Source of the DNA: JAAUTG01 sp964458705
GTDB lineage: Bacteria; Bacteroidota; Bacteroidia; Chitinophagales; Saprospiraceae
Assembly (NCBI GenBank): GCA_964458705.1
Contig: CAYWKD010000002.1
Location: 62,001 to 126,000, forward strand
Direction of reading: 5' to 3'
Length of the DNA: 64,000 nucleotides
Shown: piece after piece, positions 16,954-25,955 of the stretch
Position numbering within the stretch: position 1 is the stretch's first letter
Layout: every line of letters starts with the position of its first letter
Translations under genes and position numbers: made by a program
Notes under the pieces: generated by a model
Seen by the model: the letters and a program-made list of their open reading frames with translations, nothing else
Told to the model about the DNA's origin: nothing
Databases searched by the model: none

Positions 16954-18009
16954 CTGCATCAACGTCAAAAATTGGTCATCGAAATGGACAATATAATCTG
17001 TAGGAAACCCTAAATAATTCTGACTCTTTTCAATAGCATCTACCAAGTTGAATTTATCCTGTTGCTGGCAGTAGAAAAGCCCCTGTTCCATAAAATAGTT
17101 TGCCAAATATTCTTGCTCTGTCTGTCCAGGCGTAGGAATTAAAATAGCGGGCTTACTAATTTTAACTAAGTCCATTATCGTGCTATAGCCCGAACGACTA
17201 ATGACTAAATCAGCCGCTAGCATTGCTTCATTTAAAGTTTTGGCATTCATGAAAGCAACATATTGTAAATTGGAGCTAAGTGTTTGATTAATTTGACTTT
17301 CGGGTTTTCCTCCTACAATCAAGATTTTTTTTGGCACAGACTGAGCTTGTATTATTATTTGCTGCTCTAAATGCGTACGCTGTGGTTCTGGTCCGGAAAG
17401 CACAATAATTATATCATATTTCTTCAAAACACAGTATTGTTTCATCCTTGAAAGAATGCCGATATACTTAATTTTTTTAAGAGAAATAGGATGCGAAAGG
17501 ACACCTGAAATATTAGGCTCGCCCGCTACATCTGGAATCCAGCATTCATCAAAAAAAGTATTAATCCAAAAGCGCAACGAAACTCGCGTCCACCACTGTA
17601 ATAAGATGTTGGGAATGAGTAGATTGATTTGATGCGTCAGAAAAATAGTCTTTACTTTTTGATTGAATAAGCCGTAACGATTATCAGAGATGACAATATC
17701 TATCTCATATTGCTGAACGATACACTTTAGCGCTTGATGCTCTCGCCACATAGCTCTAAGCACTTTAGGCAGTTGCCTAGCCATAGAAAAGACCATATTA
17801 TCACCATCGTATCGGACATCATAAGCTGGCAATTCAATCAAAGATAAACTAGGAAATTCATCTTTCAATAGTTGGTACGCCCGTCCATCAGAAGCTAGAA
17901 CTACTTTAGCTCCTGACTGTGCTGCTGCTCGAATCAAAGGAATACAGCGAGTTGCATGACCTAAGCCCCAGTTTAAAGGAGCAATCAATATTTTTTTCTG
18001 TTGGTTCAA
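16945..18009 (-). CDS. MurG-like glycosyltransferase family protein
   Basis: The 354-residue protein has the two-Rossmann GT-B layout of the MurG/family 28 group. The N-terminal motif is ILIAPLNWGLGHATRCIPLI, with the conserved GLGHATR loop. The C-terminal donor-binding half has IIVLSGPEPQRTHLEQ, ILIVGGKPES, LNEAMLAADLVISRSGYSTIMDL and ILIPTPGQTEQEYLANYF, which match the UDP-sugar-binding motif of MurG-like enzymes. It is not MurG itself, since the typical GGxxG pattern and the neighbouring dcw genes are missing. The likely role is transfer of a sugar to a lipid or surface glycan. The gene stands alone and converges with the DUF4190 gene with a 9-base overlap of coding ends. Confidence 0.85.
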   Translation of the reverse strand: MNQQKKILIAPLNWGLGHATRCIPLIRAAAQSGAKVVLASDGRAYQLLKDEFPSLSLIELPAYDVRYDGDNMVFSMARQLPKVLRAMWREHQALKCIVQQYEIDIVISDNRYGLFNQKVKTIFLTHQINLLIPNILLQWWTRVSLRFWINTFFDECWIPDVAGEPNISGVLSHPISLKKIKYIGILSRMKQYCVLKKYDIIIVLSGPEPQRTHLEQQIIIQAQSVPKKILIVGGKPESQINQTLSSNLQYVAFMNAKTLNEAMLAADLVISRSGYSTIMDLVKISKPAILIPTPGQTEQEYLANYFMEQGLFYCQQQDKFNLVDAIEKSQNYLGFPTDYIVHFDDQFLTLMQSS

Positions 18010-18289
18010 ATTAAGTCACAAAATGAAATTATAAAAAATGCTAATATCGTTTAGAAATCTGAAGGAGCAAATATTATTAGCGATTTTCAACTAAACTATC
18101 AGTAGAATTGTTAACTTTGTCCTTGTACATTAATGTAAATTAATTGTTAATAAATTTTGTTTTTGAGTTAAATAGATATTAACTATCCTTCTTTTTCATA
18201 AAAGGAAAATTAAATTGGCAAACAATTAGTTGTTGACATAATCATAAAAAGTCTTTGGTCAGCAATCAAAGAACATAAAAAACAATTAA
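18010..18289. other. Divergent intergenic region (280 bases) before the DUF2188 gene
   Basis: The region is AT-rich and separates the glycosyltransferase (- strand) from the DUF2188 gene (+ strand). TAACTTTG at 18112-18119 matches the -7 consensus on the + strand, without a clear -33 element, and would leave a leader of about 165 bases. I see no ORF or RNA gene in it. Confidence 0.35.
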
Positions 18290-18553
18290 ATGGGAATTTT
18301 TAATTCAAAACTAAGAGACGAGTTTTCTGCTGCGATGAAAGAAGCGAGCAAAAACAACAATGGAGATATCCATGTAGTGGCTAGTGAAGGAAAATGGGCA
18401 ATAAAGCGAGAAGGGAAGGGAAGAGCCCTTAAATTATTTCCAAAGAAGAAAGAAGCCATTGGAGCAGCTAATAAGTTACTGAACAGTTCGAAATCTGAAG
18501 AATCTGTAGTAATAGTTCACGAAAAAAATGGTTCAATAGATAAAAAATATTAA
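18290..18553 (+). CDS. DUF2188 domain protein
   Basis: The 87-residue protein has the DUF2188 pattern: HVVASEGKWAIKREGKGRAL, then FPKKKEAIGAANKLL and a C-terminal VVIVHEKNGSIDKKY. DUF2188 proteins are small beta-alpha proteins of unknown function, often found in accessory regions. An N-terminal stretch of about 25 residues (FNSKLRDEFSAAMKEASKNN) precedes the domain. The stop is one base before the GTG start of the next gene, so the two are almost certainly translated from one mRNA and may act together. Confidence 0.85.
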   Translation: MGIFNSKLRDEFSAAMKEASKNNNGDIHVVASEGKWAIKREGKGRALKLFPKKKEAIGAANKLLNSSKSEESVVIVHEKNGSIDKKY

Positions 18554-18554
18554 A

Positions 18555-19241
18555 GTGTCAGACATCTCACCCTCGCCAGAAAATGAACTCAGAGCAAGTA
18601 AATTCAAAAAATGCGTATTCATAAACTGTCCTTTTGATGCAGATTATGAGCCTATGCTAAGGGCAATCATCTTCACTTGCCTATACTGTAATCTGACACC
18701 AAAAGTAGCCAATCTTTATGATGCGGGGGAGAGTAGATTACTTCATATTATCAAACTTATTAAGCAATCAGAATACTGTATTCACGACCTTTCGAGGGTG
18801 GATTTAGACAAATACAGTGGCTTGCCTAGATTCAATATGCCATTTGAACTAGGGCTAGATATAGGGCTGAAATATTGTGATGCCAACGGAAATTCGGCTG
18901 AGCGAAAGAGTTTGGTCTTAGACGAAGAGTTTCACCGAGTTAAAAAAGTCGTGTCAGATTTGGGAGGATCAGATTTTAAAAGCTATGGTACAAGAAGCCC
19001 AACTGAAAGATTGATAAAAGAAGTCAGAAACTGGTTTTCAGGTCTCGAAGCAGTCCCACGGAGGCTACTAGGGCAGACTGTCTGGCTAGAATTTAATGAG
19101 TTTACCTCAGACTTTGAGCGTAAACTAAATGAGCTAAACATTGAAAATAGCTTTTCAGAAATTCCAGTAAACGATTATATTGGTCTTGCAAAAGATTGGG
19201 TTTCTGAGAGAAAGGCTTATAAAAATAGCTTTGATATTTAA
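18555..19241 (+). CDS. Conserved 'FINCPFD' Rossmann-like protein of unknown function (GTG start)
   Basis: The 228-residue protein has a characteristic set of motifs: CVFINCPFDADYEPML near residue 20, GESRLLHIIKLIKQSEYCIHDLSRV in the middle, and LPRFNMPFELGLDIGL. VLDEEFHRVKKVVSDLGGSD follows. I recognise this pattern from uncharacterised bacterial proteins. Its order (N-terminal strand with a small loop, then 'S.y.I.DLSR' and 'fElGl..G') resembles TIR-like and nucleoside 2-deoxyribosyltransferase-like folds, where the conserved Glu would be catalytic. That comparison is inference. The start is GTG at 18555; the next ATG (residue 34) would remove the conserved motif. It is coupled to the DUF2188 gene with one base between them and precedes sbcC by 148 bases. 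A defence or nucleotide-processing role is possible but unproven. Confidence 0.75.
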   Translation: MSDISPSPENELRASKFKKCVFINCPFDADYEPMLRAIIFTCLYCNLTPKVANLYDAGESRLLHIIKLIKQSEYCIHDLSRVDLDKYSGLPRFNMPFELGLDIGLKYCDANGNSAERKSLVLDEEFHRVKKVVSDLGGSDFKSYGTRSPTERLIKEVRNWFSGLEAVPRRLLGQTVWLEFNEFTSDFERKLNELNIENSFSEIPVNDYIGLAKDWVSERKAYKNSFDI

Positions 19242-19389
19242 AGCCATCTGTGAAAACAGAAACCTATCATCTTAGATAGTTGTAACATCCAATTACCCAA
19301 AAAAAATATCAATTTCAAGTCAGACTGCTCGCTAAATTTCTATTTTTAGAATACTTTTACCTTATTCTAAGTTCGAAGTAGTCGGTATA

Positions 19390-22300
19390 ATGAAAATAAG
19401 AAAAATTACCCTTCGCAATCTAAATTCACTTAAAACAAGCCATCAAAATACAATTACAATAGATTTGATGCAGCCACCAATTGGTGATACTGGACTTTTT
19501 GCTATTGTCGGTGATACTGGAGCTGGAAAAACAACTATCCTTGATGCCATTACGCTGGCTTTATATGGAGAAATTCATAGAAATAAAAACGAAAAGGAAG
19601 TTATGTCCTATGGTGCGACGGATAGTTTAGCCGAAGTAGAGTTTGAAGTAAATCAATCAATTTATCGTTCCAAATGGAACATCTGGCGCGCTCATAACAA
19701 ACCCGACGGCAATATTCAACCACCCCGTTTTGAGCTTTCCGAATGGGAAGAAGAAACTAAAGCATTTAAAATAATATGGGATAGGAAATCTGGCTATAAG
19801 GAAGAAATTCAAAGAATTTTGGGTTTAACTTATGAGCAATTTTGTCGCTCTGTACTATTGGCACAAGGAGACTTTGCTGCATTTCTAAAATCGGGAGAAC
19901 AAGAGCGAAGCGAATTGCTAGAAAAAATAACCGGCACAGAATATTACGGGCTCCTGTCACAAGCTGCTTATGAAAGACATTCCCTAGAGGCCCAGCAATT
20001 GCAGCAATCTAAGTACCGATTAGAGCATTTGAATTTACTGCCAGAAGAAGAAGTGAAGCTACTTGGGAATAATTTGGAGACAAAAAAGAAAGTGAGTATA
20101 GATACTAAAAAAAATATTCAAACAGATCGAAAAGCCTTACATTGGCTACAAGACCTAGAAAAGCTAAGGCAGAAAAAAGCAGCAACGGAACAAAAACAAA
20201 GTGAACTAAAAGAGAAGTTAGAAGAAAAAAAGGAGATTTTTCAGAAGTTAGCAGTGCATGAATCAGCACAACCTTTTCAAGCTGACTTGCAGCAGTTAGA
20301 TGATTTAGCTGGAGAATGTGAGCAGCTAACCGCTAGTATTGAGCAACTATCTACTAAACACAAAGCGCAGCAAATTAGCCAGCAAGAGCAGCAAGCAAAG
20401 CACGATGAAGTAGTAATTGCTTATCAAAAAATCAAAAGCCAAGAAAGTGAGCAACGCAAACTTTTTCAAGCGATACTATTACTGGATGAAAAAATACAGT
20501 ATCAGAAAAGTACCCTCAATGAATCACAGAAGGAGTTGAATACCATCGAAAAGCGACAAAATAAGGACAAAGAAGTCTTGTCAAAACAGAAAACGTTTTT
20601 GCAGGAACAACAAGCTGCGCTCCAGGAATTAGAAAGATGGCTCGTATCGAATCAGAAATGGGCAAATCTGTCCAAAGATTTACCCACACTTACTTATCAG
20701 CTAAAAGCTATTGAGCAATTGCGAGATCAAATAGAAGAAATCAATAGCCAGCAGGAAGCCTTAGGTGAAAAACTTGAGCAACAAGATAAAGAGGCTGCTA
20801 AAGCCAGAAAAGAAATTGAAAATGCTGATGACTATCATAGAGAATTGATAAAAGAATTGCATCAGCATACTCCCAAAAATTGGGAACGTGATTATCCTCG
20901 TCGCAGTGATTTAATAACGCACCTCAGTGAGCAGTTCAACAAACTAAATAATTTTTGCACTGCGCTAGAACAAGGCATAGAAGCATTATCAGAAGAAAAT
21001 GAATTACAGCAAAACATCAAGGCGACAAAAGAAGATGTTCAAAATGTGGACTCACAGTTACAAGCTGCAAAAAGAAGAGTGGTGCAAGCCAAAGAGGAGG
21101 TTGCAATAAAAAGGCGGCACTATGAGTTGGAGCGTGCTGTACCGAATTATGAAGCCGATCGGGCTGCGCTGCAAGCAGGTGAGGCTTGTCCACTCTGCTT
21201 TTCTAAGGAACAGCCTTTTCGGACAGTCGAGTGGGATGAAAAGTTTTTGAGTATTGCTAAGGAAAATTTAAAAAAATCTGAACACTACCTCGAAGAGGAA
21301 CAATCGCATCTAAGTAATTTGAAATTGCAGCAAAGTAAACTGGAAAGCCAATTAAGCAATTTTAATGCAGCACAGATAAAACTAAATAAGCGACTGCCAG
21401 AACTTCAACAATCGTTGCAGAATACTGCACCACGCTATGCAAAATTTGATTTTAAGTATAATTGGCTGAAAGCTTCTCTAAGTCAATACAGGCCAACGTT
21501 AGAACAAGAAGAAAAAAAGATTAATAAAGTTAAAGAGCTAGATGCTAAGCTAGATGTGCAGGAAAATAGACTGCAAAAAGCGAGAGAGCAGCAGCAAGAA
21601 CTCAAAGGGCGAATTGGTGAGGGTGTGGCAGTATTTAAAAATCAAAAAAAACAGCTCGAAAACGCACAAAAACAACTTCAGGTTGAAGAGCAAGCAGCAG
21701 CAGCTATTTTGCTGACTTACCAGATTTCAAACAAAGTCTCTCAATCACTCATTCAAAAACTCGAAGAGGGACTTAGTCAATTTCAAGAAAAAGAGCAAAA
21801 GAAGGAAGCAACAAAGCAGAATATTCAAAAGCTAGATCAACAAATTCGTTATCTGGAGCAGCAGATGCAAGAACGAGCCAATCAAATTCAGGCTTCTCAC
21901 GCCTCTTACATTGCAACAGAAAAGATATTAAGGGAGCAAGCTCAAAATCGAGAAGCTCTTTTTGGGAATCGCAACCCTGAAAAAGAACAAACTGCGTTCT
22001 TAAAGGAGCTTGCGAATCAAGAAGATAAAATGAAAACGGTTCAAAAGGAACTAAATGAAATAGAGCGGCAGCTAATTGGCACTCAGGCGAAACTCGAATC
22101 GCTTCAAGTACGAGAAAAATCAATTCGAGAACAAGGAAAAGAGCGGCAAACCCAATTCTTAAAAAGAATAACACCTGCGTTCAGCACACTAAAATTACTG
22201 CGATTAGCTCTACTGCCAGCAGAAGAAGCGAAAAAATGGAGTGCTCTGAAAATAAAATTAGAAGATCAACAAAAACAGATAGATCAATCTCTACAAGAAA

Positions 22301-23013
22301 TAGAACAAACCATTGAGACCGAATCTGCTAAGTCATTATCGCAAAAAAGTATCAAAGAATTGGAACTTTCTTTAGAGGAACTAGAAACGAGCTATAAAAC
22401 ATACGAACAGCAAGTAGGTCAGTTACAGGAGCGACTGGAGCAACAGGAAAAGCAACAAGCGCAAGCGACACAACTTTTAGTAGCTATAAAAAAGCAAGAG
22501 CGAGAATACTGGCGTTGGAAAAAATTGAACGACCTGATCGGTATGAAAAGCGGTAAAAAATTTAGAGTATTTGCTCAAAGTTTGACCTTACAACAACTCG
22601 TTTATCATGCCAATTTGCACTTGCAAAAACTTAATGAACGCTATTTCATTCAGAAACAAGAAGGCGACGACCTTAACTTAAACATAATAGATCGCTATCA
22701 AGCTAATCATGAACGTTCCATGCACACTCTATCAGGTGGAGAAAGTTTTTTAGTAAGTTTAGCTTTGGCACTTGGGCTTTCAGATCTGGCGGGTCGTAAG
22801 ACACAAATTCGCTCACTATTCATTGACGAAGGGTTTGGCACATTAGACGAAGCTACATTAGACACTGCTATCACAGCACTTGAAAACCTTCAAGCTACGG
22901 GTAAAACAATTGGCATTATTTCACATGTAAAAGCAATGAAGGAGCGCATTACTACCCAAATTCAAGTCCACAAACAAAGTAATGGATTCAGTAAGTTGCA
23001 GGTAGTAGGGTAA
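19390..23013 (+). CDS. sbcC: SbcC-type SMC-like nuclease ATPase subunit
   Basis: The 1207-residue protein is the ATPase half of the SbcCD (Rad50-Mre11-like) nuclease that opens DNA hairpins and processes double-strand breaks. Walker A is GDTGAGKTTILDAI at residues 41 onwards, followed by the Q-loop region EQFCRSVLLAQGDFAAFLK. Two very long coiled-coil arms (about 190-590 and 610-1050) flank the zinc hook C600-P-L-C603. The C-terminal ABC half has HTLSGGESFLVSLALALGLS (signature) and SLFIDEGFGTLDE (Walker B). Length is at the upper end for the family. Coiled-coil codons give runs of Q, E and K. The nuclease subunit gene sbcD, normally next to sbcC, is not in this window, so it is either elsewhere or replaced by another partner. 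Confidence 0.94.
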   Translation: MKIRKITLRNLNSLKTSHQNTITIDLMQPPIGDTGLFAIVGDTGAGKTTILDAITLALYGEIHRNKNEKEVMSYGATDSLAEVEFEVNQSIYRSKWNIWRAHNKPDGNIQPPRFELSEWEEETKAFKIIWDRKSGYKEEIQRILGLTYEQFCRSVLLAQGDFAAFLKSGEQERSELLEKITGTEYYGLLSQAAYERHSLEAQQLQQSKYRLEHLNLLPEEEVKLLGNNLETKKKVSIDTKKNIQTDRKALHWLQDLEKLRQKKAATEQKQSELKEKLEEKKEIFQKLAVHESAQPFQADLQQLDDLAGECEQLTASIEQLSTKHKAQQISQQEQQAKHDEVVIAYQKIKSQESEQRKLFQAILLLDEKIQYQKSTLNESQKELNTIEKRQNKDKEVLSKQKTFLQEQQAALQELERWLVSNQKWANLSKDLPTLTYQLKAIEQLRDQIEEINSQQEALGEKLEQQDKEAAKARKEIENADDYHRELIKELHQHTPKNWERDYPRRSDLITHLSEQFNKLNNFCTALEQGIEALSEENELQQNIKATKEDVQNVDSQLQAAKRRVVQAKEEVAIKRRHYELERAVPNYEADRAALQAGEACPLCFSKEQPFRTVEWDEKFLSIAKENLKKSEHYLEEEQSHLSNLKLQQSKLESQLSNFNAAQIKLNKRLPELQQSLQNTAPRYAKFDFKYNWLKASLSQYRPTLEQEEKKINKVKELDAKLDVQENRLQKAREQQQELKGRIGEGVAVFKNQKKQLENAQKQLQVEEQAAAAILLTYQISNKVSQSLIQKLEEGLSQFQEKEQKKEATKQNIQKLDQQIRYLEQQMQERANQIQASHASYIATEKILREQAQNREALFGNRNPEKEQTAFLKELANQEDKMKTVQKELNEIERQLIGTQAKLESLQVREKSIREQGKERQTQFLKRITPAFSTLKLLRLALLPAEEAKKWSALKIKLEDQQKQIDQSLQEIEQTIETESAKSLSQKSIKELELSLEELETSYKTYEQQVGQLQERLEQQEKQQAQATQLLVAIKKQEREYWRWKKLNDLIGMKSGKKFRVFAQSLTLQQLVYHANLHLQKLNERYFIQKQEGDDLNLNIIDRYQANHERSMHTLSGGESFLVSLALALGLSDLAGRKTQIRSLFIDEGFGTLDEATLDTAITALENLQATGKTIGIISHVKAMKERITTQIQVHKQSNGFSKLQVVG

Positions 23014-23140
23014 TTGCTCAAACCATGACGTTGGACAGGCTGTTTAAATAAGAAATTTCTAATTAATCACCTAAGTAACCCGTTTGGATTTATAATTTTC
23101 TATTCCTGAACCAGTGAGCCATTGCTACAATCTTTTCTAA

Positions 23141-23377
23141 ATGAAGCGATTAGTCATTCTTCCTATACGATTTTACCAATTAGCTATTTCGCCATTATTA
23201 GGTCAAAAGTGCCGCTACATGCCTACCTGTTCGAATTATATTATCGAAGCCATACAAGAGTGGGGTGTACTGAAAGGAATTTGGCTAGGTTTGAAACGTG
23301 TGAGTAGTTGCCATCCTTGGGGGGGGCACGGGTATGATCCTGTACCAAAAAAAGAAAACACAGGAAAAAAAGTATAA
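23141..23377 (+). CDS. yidD: Membrane protein insertion efficiency factor YidD
   Basis: This 78-residue protein is peripheral to the inner membrane and helps YidC-dependent insertion. The family signature is complete: ILPIRFYQLAISPLLGQKCRYMPTCSNY, given here as PIRFYQLAISPLLG and CRYMPTCSNYIIEAI, then SCHPWGGHGYDPVP. The N-terminal helix is amphipathic, as expected. The usual neighbours (rnpA, yidC, rpmH) are absent, which is common in Bacteroidota. It stands between sbcC and two tRNA genes on the opposite strand, ending two bases before the tRNA-Leu 3' end. Confidence 0.94.
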   Translation: MKRLVILPIRFYQLAISPLLGQKCRYMPTCSNYIIEAIQEWGVLKGIWLGLKRVSSCHPWGGHGYDPVPKKENTGKKV

Positions 23378-23378
23378 G

Positions 23379-23463
23379 TACTCGGAGCGGGAATCGAACC
23401 CGCACGGCCGCAATGGCCACAGGATTTTAAGTCCTGCGTGTCTACCAATTCCACCACCCGAGC
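23379..23463 (-). tRNA. tRNA-Leu (anticodon UAA)
   Basis: An 85-base tRNA with a full class II shape. The acceptor stem GCTCGGG pairs with TCCGAGT (one G-U at each end). The D arm has TGGTAGAC, the anticodon loop is CTTAAAA between CAGGA and TCCTG, a long variable arm GGCCATTGCGGCC follows, and the T loop is GGTTCGATTCC. The anticodon is UAA. No CCA is encoded. It lies downstream of tRNA-Gly on the same strand, with a stem-loop plus T tract between them. Confidence 0.95.
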
Positions 23464-23471
23464 AAAAAATA

Positions 23472-23495
23472 GAGCTTCCAACATCTTGGAAGCTC
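23472..23495 (-). terminator. Intrinsic-terminator-like hairpin between tRNA-Gly and tRNA-Leu
   Basis: A perfect 10-base stem (GAGCTTCCAA at 23472-23481 against TTGGAAGCTC at 23486-23495) has a 4-base loop. On the - strand it is followed by TATTTTTT, so RNA polymerase leaving tRNA-Gly meets a stem and a U tract just before the tRNA-Leu 5' end. This may terminate transcription or act as a processing signal. Confidence 0.55.
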
Positions 23496-23501
23496 ACTAG
23501 G

Positions 23502-23574
<73 letters not shown>

Positions 23575-23592
23575 ATCTATTTCAATTGGTTT

Positions 23593-23625
23593 GCAAAGTA
23601 AAATAATAACTTTCAAATAGGCAAA
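23593..23625 (-). promoter_or_regulatory. Promoter of the tRNA-Gly/tRNA-Leu unit
   Basis: On the - strand TTTG (23625-23622) is followed after 21 bases by TACTTTGC (23600-23593), close to the Bacteroidota -33/-7 pattern. Transcription would begin near 23587, about 13 bases before the tRNA-Gly 5' end. Confidence 0.5.
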
Positions 23626-23684
23626 TTAATTTTTCACTTTTTAGTTCCCTTTTTTATTACTTTCGTTATGCAAAACGAAAATCA

Positions 23685-25172
23685 ATGACTTCTGAATACG
23701 GCATACTATCGCTCCTCCCGCCTGTTGTAGCAATCATTTTAGCAATAATGACTAAGCAGGTTTTTGTGTCCTTACTATTTGGCATTTGGCTGGGATGGTT
23801 GATACTTAGCAACTGGAGTATTCTGGAAGGAACTCTGGCAAGCATACAAGCTCTTGTAAACGTCTTTCAGGATGCTGGAAACACCAGGACAATCATGTTT
23901 GCAGCACTAGTAGGCGGCTTGATTCTATTTATTCAAAAATCTGGTGGTGTAGAAGGATTTATAGGAAAAATGACCAACTTTCTGCAAAAATATGAACAAC
24001 GCAAAAGTGGAAGTAATCGAATTATTGTGCAGTTACTCGCTTGGTTGACAGGTGTATTGATTTTTGTGGAGTCTAGCATCTCTGTTCTTACCGTTGGAGC
24101 ACTGTATCGTCCAGTGTTTGATGATTTGAAAATCTCCAGGGAAAAATTGGCGTATATTGCTGACTCTAGTTCTGCACCATCCAGTATTCTAATTCCATTC
24201 AATGGATGGGGTGCCTTCATCATGGGCATACTTGCAACACAACAATTCTCTGATCCCTTTGCAACAATGTTACGCTCTATTCCGTATAATTTTTATCCAA
24301 TTCTGGCATTAATTTTGGTCTTAATTATTGTATTGACCAAAAAAGATTTTGGGCCGATGGCGAGCGCAGAGCATCGAGTAAGAACGACTGGTAAGTTGAT
24401 GAACGACAATGCCCAGCCTATGGTATCAGACGAATTAACAGATGTTGCTACCAAGTCGGGCATAAAACCTAGAGCATTCAACATGATCTTGCCAATTGCT
24501 TTAATGGTGTCTTTAATGCCTGTAATGCTTGCTTACACGGGCTGGTCAAATATGCTAGAAGCCAAGCCAAACGAAGGCTTTTTTACTCAATTACAATATG
24601 CTATTGGGCAGGGTTCTGGCTCAACTTCGGTATTGACTTCCGTGATTGCCTCACTACTCTTTTGTATAGCGCTCTATCAAGTACAAGGTATTTTTAAACT
24701 CAAAGAATCCGTTGATATTATTTTAAAAGGAATTTCAGAAATGATGCCTTTAGCGCTACTTATGTTGATGGCATTTGCTATTGGAGCAGTTTGTAAAGAG
24801 CTGAATACTGGCAATTATGTAGCTGGCATCGCTGAAAATTGGCTGTCTCCTGGACTAGTGCCTTTCATTATATTTTTAGTAAGTTGCTTTATTGCTTTCT
24901 CTACTGGAACTTCTTGGGGTACATTCGCTATTATGCTAGCCATTGCCATTCCAATGGCACGCACAATGGAAGCAGATATTTACATTACTATTGCAGCAGC
25001 ACTAGGTGGTGGTGTGTTTGGGGATCACTGTTCACCTATTTCAGATACGACCATTCTTTCTTCCATGGCGTCGGCTACGGATCATATTGACCATGTCAGA
25101 ACTCAGTCGCCTTACGCTCTTGTTGCGGGTGGATTGACTGCTTTATTTTATTTGATAATTGGATTAATTTAA
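23685..25172 (+). CDS. Na+/H+ antiporter NhaC family protein
   Basis: The 495-residue inner-membrane protein has about 11-12 predicted helices. It starts EYGILSLLPPVVAIILAIMTKQVF, a typical NhaC-family opening. Further family landmarks are GGVEGFIGKMTNF, FVESSISVLTVGALYRPVFD, SSSAPSSILIPFNGWGAF, ISFSTGTSWGTFAIMLAIAIP-like FSTGTSWGTFAIMLAIAIP, and VFGDHCSPISDTTILSSMAS. Members exchange sodium for protons, and some exchange lactate or malate. The gene is followed after only 3 bases by truA on the same strand, so the two are probably co-transcribed, though functionally unrelated. Confidence 0.92.
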   Translation: MTSEYGILSLLPPVVAIILAIMTKQVFVSLLFGIWLGWLILSNWSILEGTLASIQALVNVFQDAGNTRTIMFAALVGGLILFIQKSGGVEGFIGKMTNFLQKYEQRKSGSNRIIVQLLAWLTGVLIFVESSISVLTVGALYRPVFDDLKISREKLAYIADSSSAPSSILIPFNGWGAFIMGILATQQFSDPFATMLRSIPYNFYPILALILVLIIVLTKKDFGPMASAEHRVRTTGKLMNDNAQPMVSDELTDVATKSGIKPRAFNMILPIALMVSLMPVMLAYTGWSNMLEAKPNEGFFTQLQYAIGQGSGSTSVLTSVIASLLFCIALYQVQGIFKLKESVDIILKGISEMMPLALLMLMAFAIGAVCKELNTGNYVAGIAENWLSPGLVPFIIFLVSCFIAFSTGTSWGTFAIMLAIAIPMARTMEADIYITIAAALGGGVFGDHCSPISDTTILSSMASATDHIDHVRTQSPYALVAGGLTALFYLIIGLI

Positions 25173-25175
25173 ATT

Positions 25176-25913
25176 ATGCGATATTTCGCAGAAATAGCCT
25201 ACAACGGAACTCACTACTGCGGTTGGCAAAAGCAACCCAATGCTCCTAGTGTTCAAGCGACTATTGAAAATACTTTGTCCACTATTTTGCGCGAACCCAT
25301 TGAAATTGTGGGTTGTGGACGTACTGACACAGGCGTTCATGCTAGCCAGTATTTTATCCACTTTGACTATTCAGGTATACTTCCAGAAGGCTTTTTAAGT
25401 CGGGTTAATAAGTTTCTGCCCAAAGATATTGCTGTTTACAACATAATGCTCGTTCATGCAGAAGCAAACGTTCGATATGATGCTTCTTATCGAAAATATG
25501 CCTATTATTTATCTTTTCAAAAAAATCCTTTTACTAATGAAACTTGCTATCACTTTCCCTTTGAAAGTCAGCTAGACCTTCAAAAATTACAAGTAGCAGC
25601 AGCGCTGTTATTGGAGTACGAAGATTTTTTTCCTTTTTGTAAAACAAATACAGAAGTCAAAACCATGAAGGTCTTCTTAAATCAATCCGAGTGGCAAGTC
25701 ATTAATCAAGGACTTGTCTATCACATAGCTGCCAATCGCTTTTTGAGAGGTATGGTACGGCTCATTGTTGGTATGTGCCTGAATGTTGGAATGGGAAAGC
25801 TGTCCATTGAAACGGTCAAAGAAGTGCTAGAGCGTCAGACTAGGCTAGATAAGAGTTGGAGCGTGCCACCTCAAGGACTATTTTTGGAGGAAATTCGTTA
25901 CACTTACATTTAG
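25176..25913 (+). CDS. truA: tRNA pseudouridine(38-40) synthase TruA
   Basis: TruA makes pseudouridine at positions 38, 39 and 40 of the tRNA anticodon arm. The 245-residue length is normal. The N-terminus reads MRYFAEIAYNGTHYCGWQKQ. The catalytic Asp51 lies in GCGRTDTGVHAS. Further landmarks are ANVRYDASYRKYAYYL and the C-terminal AANRFLRGMVRLIVGMCLNVG. It starts 3 bases after the stop of the NhaC gene and is followed after 42 bases by an arginase-like gene. Confidence 0.96.
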   Translation: MRYFAEIAYNGTHYCGWQKQPNAPSVQATIENTLSTILREPIEIVGCGRTDTGVHASQYFIHFDYSGILPEGFLSRVNKFLPKDIAVYNIMLVHAEANVRYDASYRKYAYYLSFQKNPFTNETCYHFPFESQLDLQKLQVAAALLLEYEDFFPFCKTNTEVKTMKVFLNQSEWQVINQGLVYHIAANRFLRGMVRLIVGMCLNVGMGKLSIETVKEVLERQTRLDKSWSVPPQGLFLEEIRYTYI

Positions 25914-25955
25914 CAACAAGCAAACAAACAATAACTTAATTTACCAATAAATGCA

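Noticed and set aside
18112..19241. Interpretation of the DUF2188 module as a toxin-antitoxin pair
   Set aside because: Size and coupling would fit, but neither protein matches a known toxin or antitoxin family, so the label would be a guess.
21773..22174. A 133-codon open frame opposite sbcC
   Set aside because: It arises from the antisense of Q/E/K-rich coiled-coil codons, giving a Leu/Phe-rich translation without family resemblance.
23236..23497. Two - strand open frames over yidD and tRNA-Leu
   Set aside because: They cover a tRNA gene and the conserved YidD frame; they are typical tRNA-spanning false ORFs.
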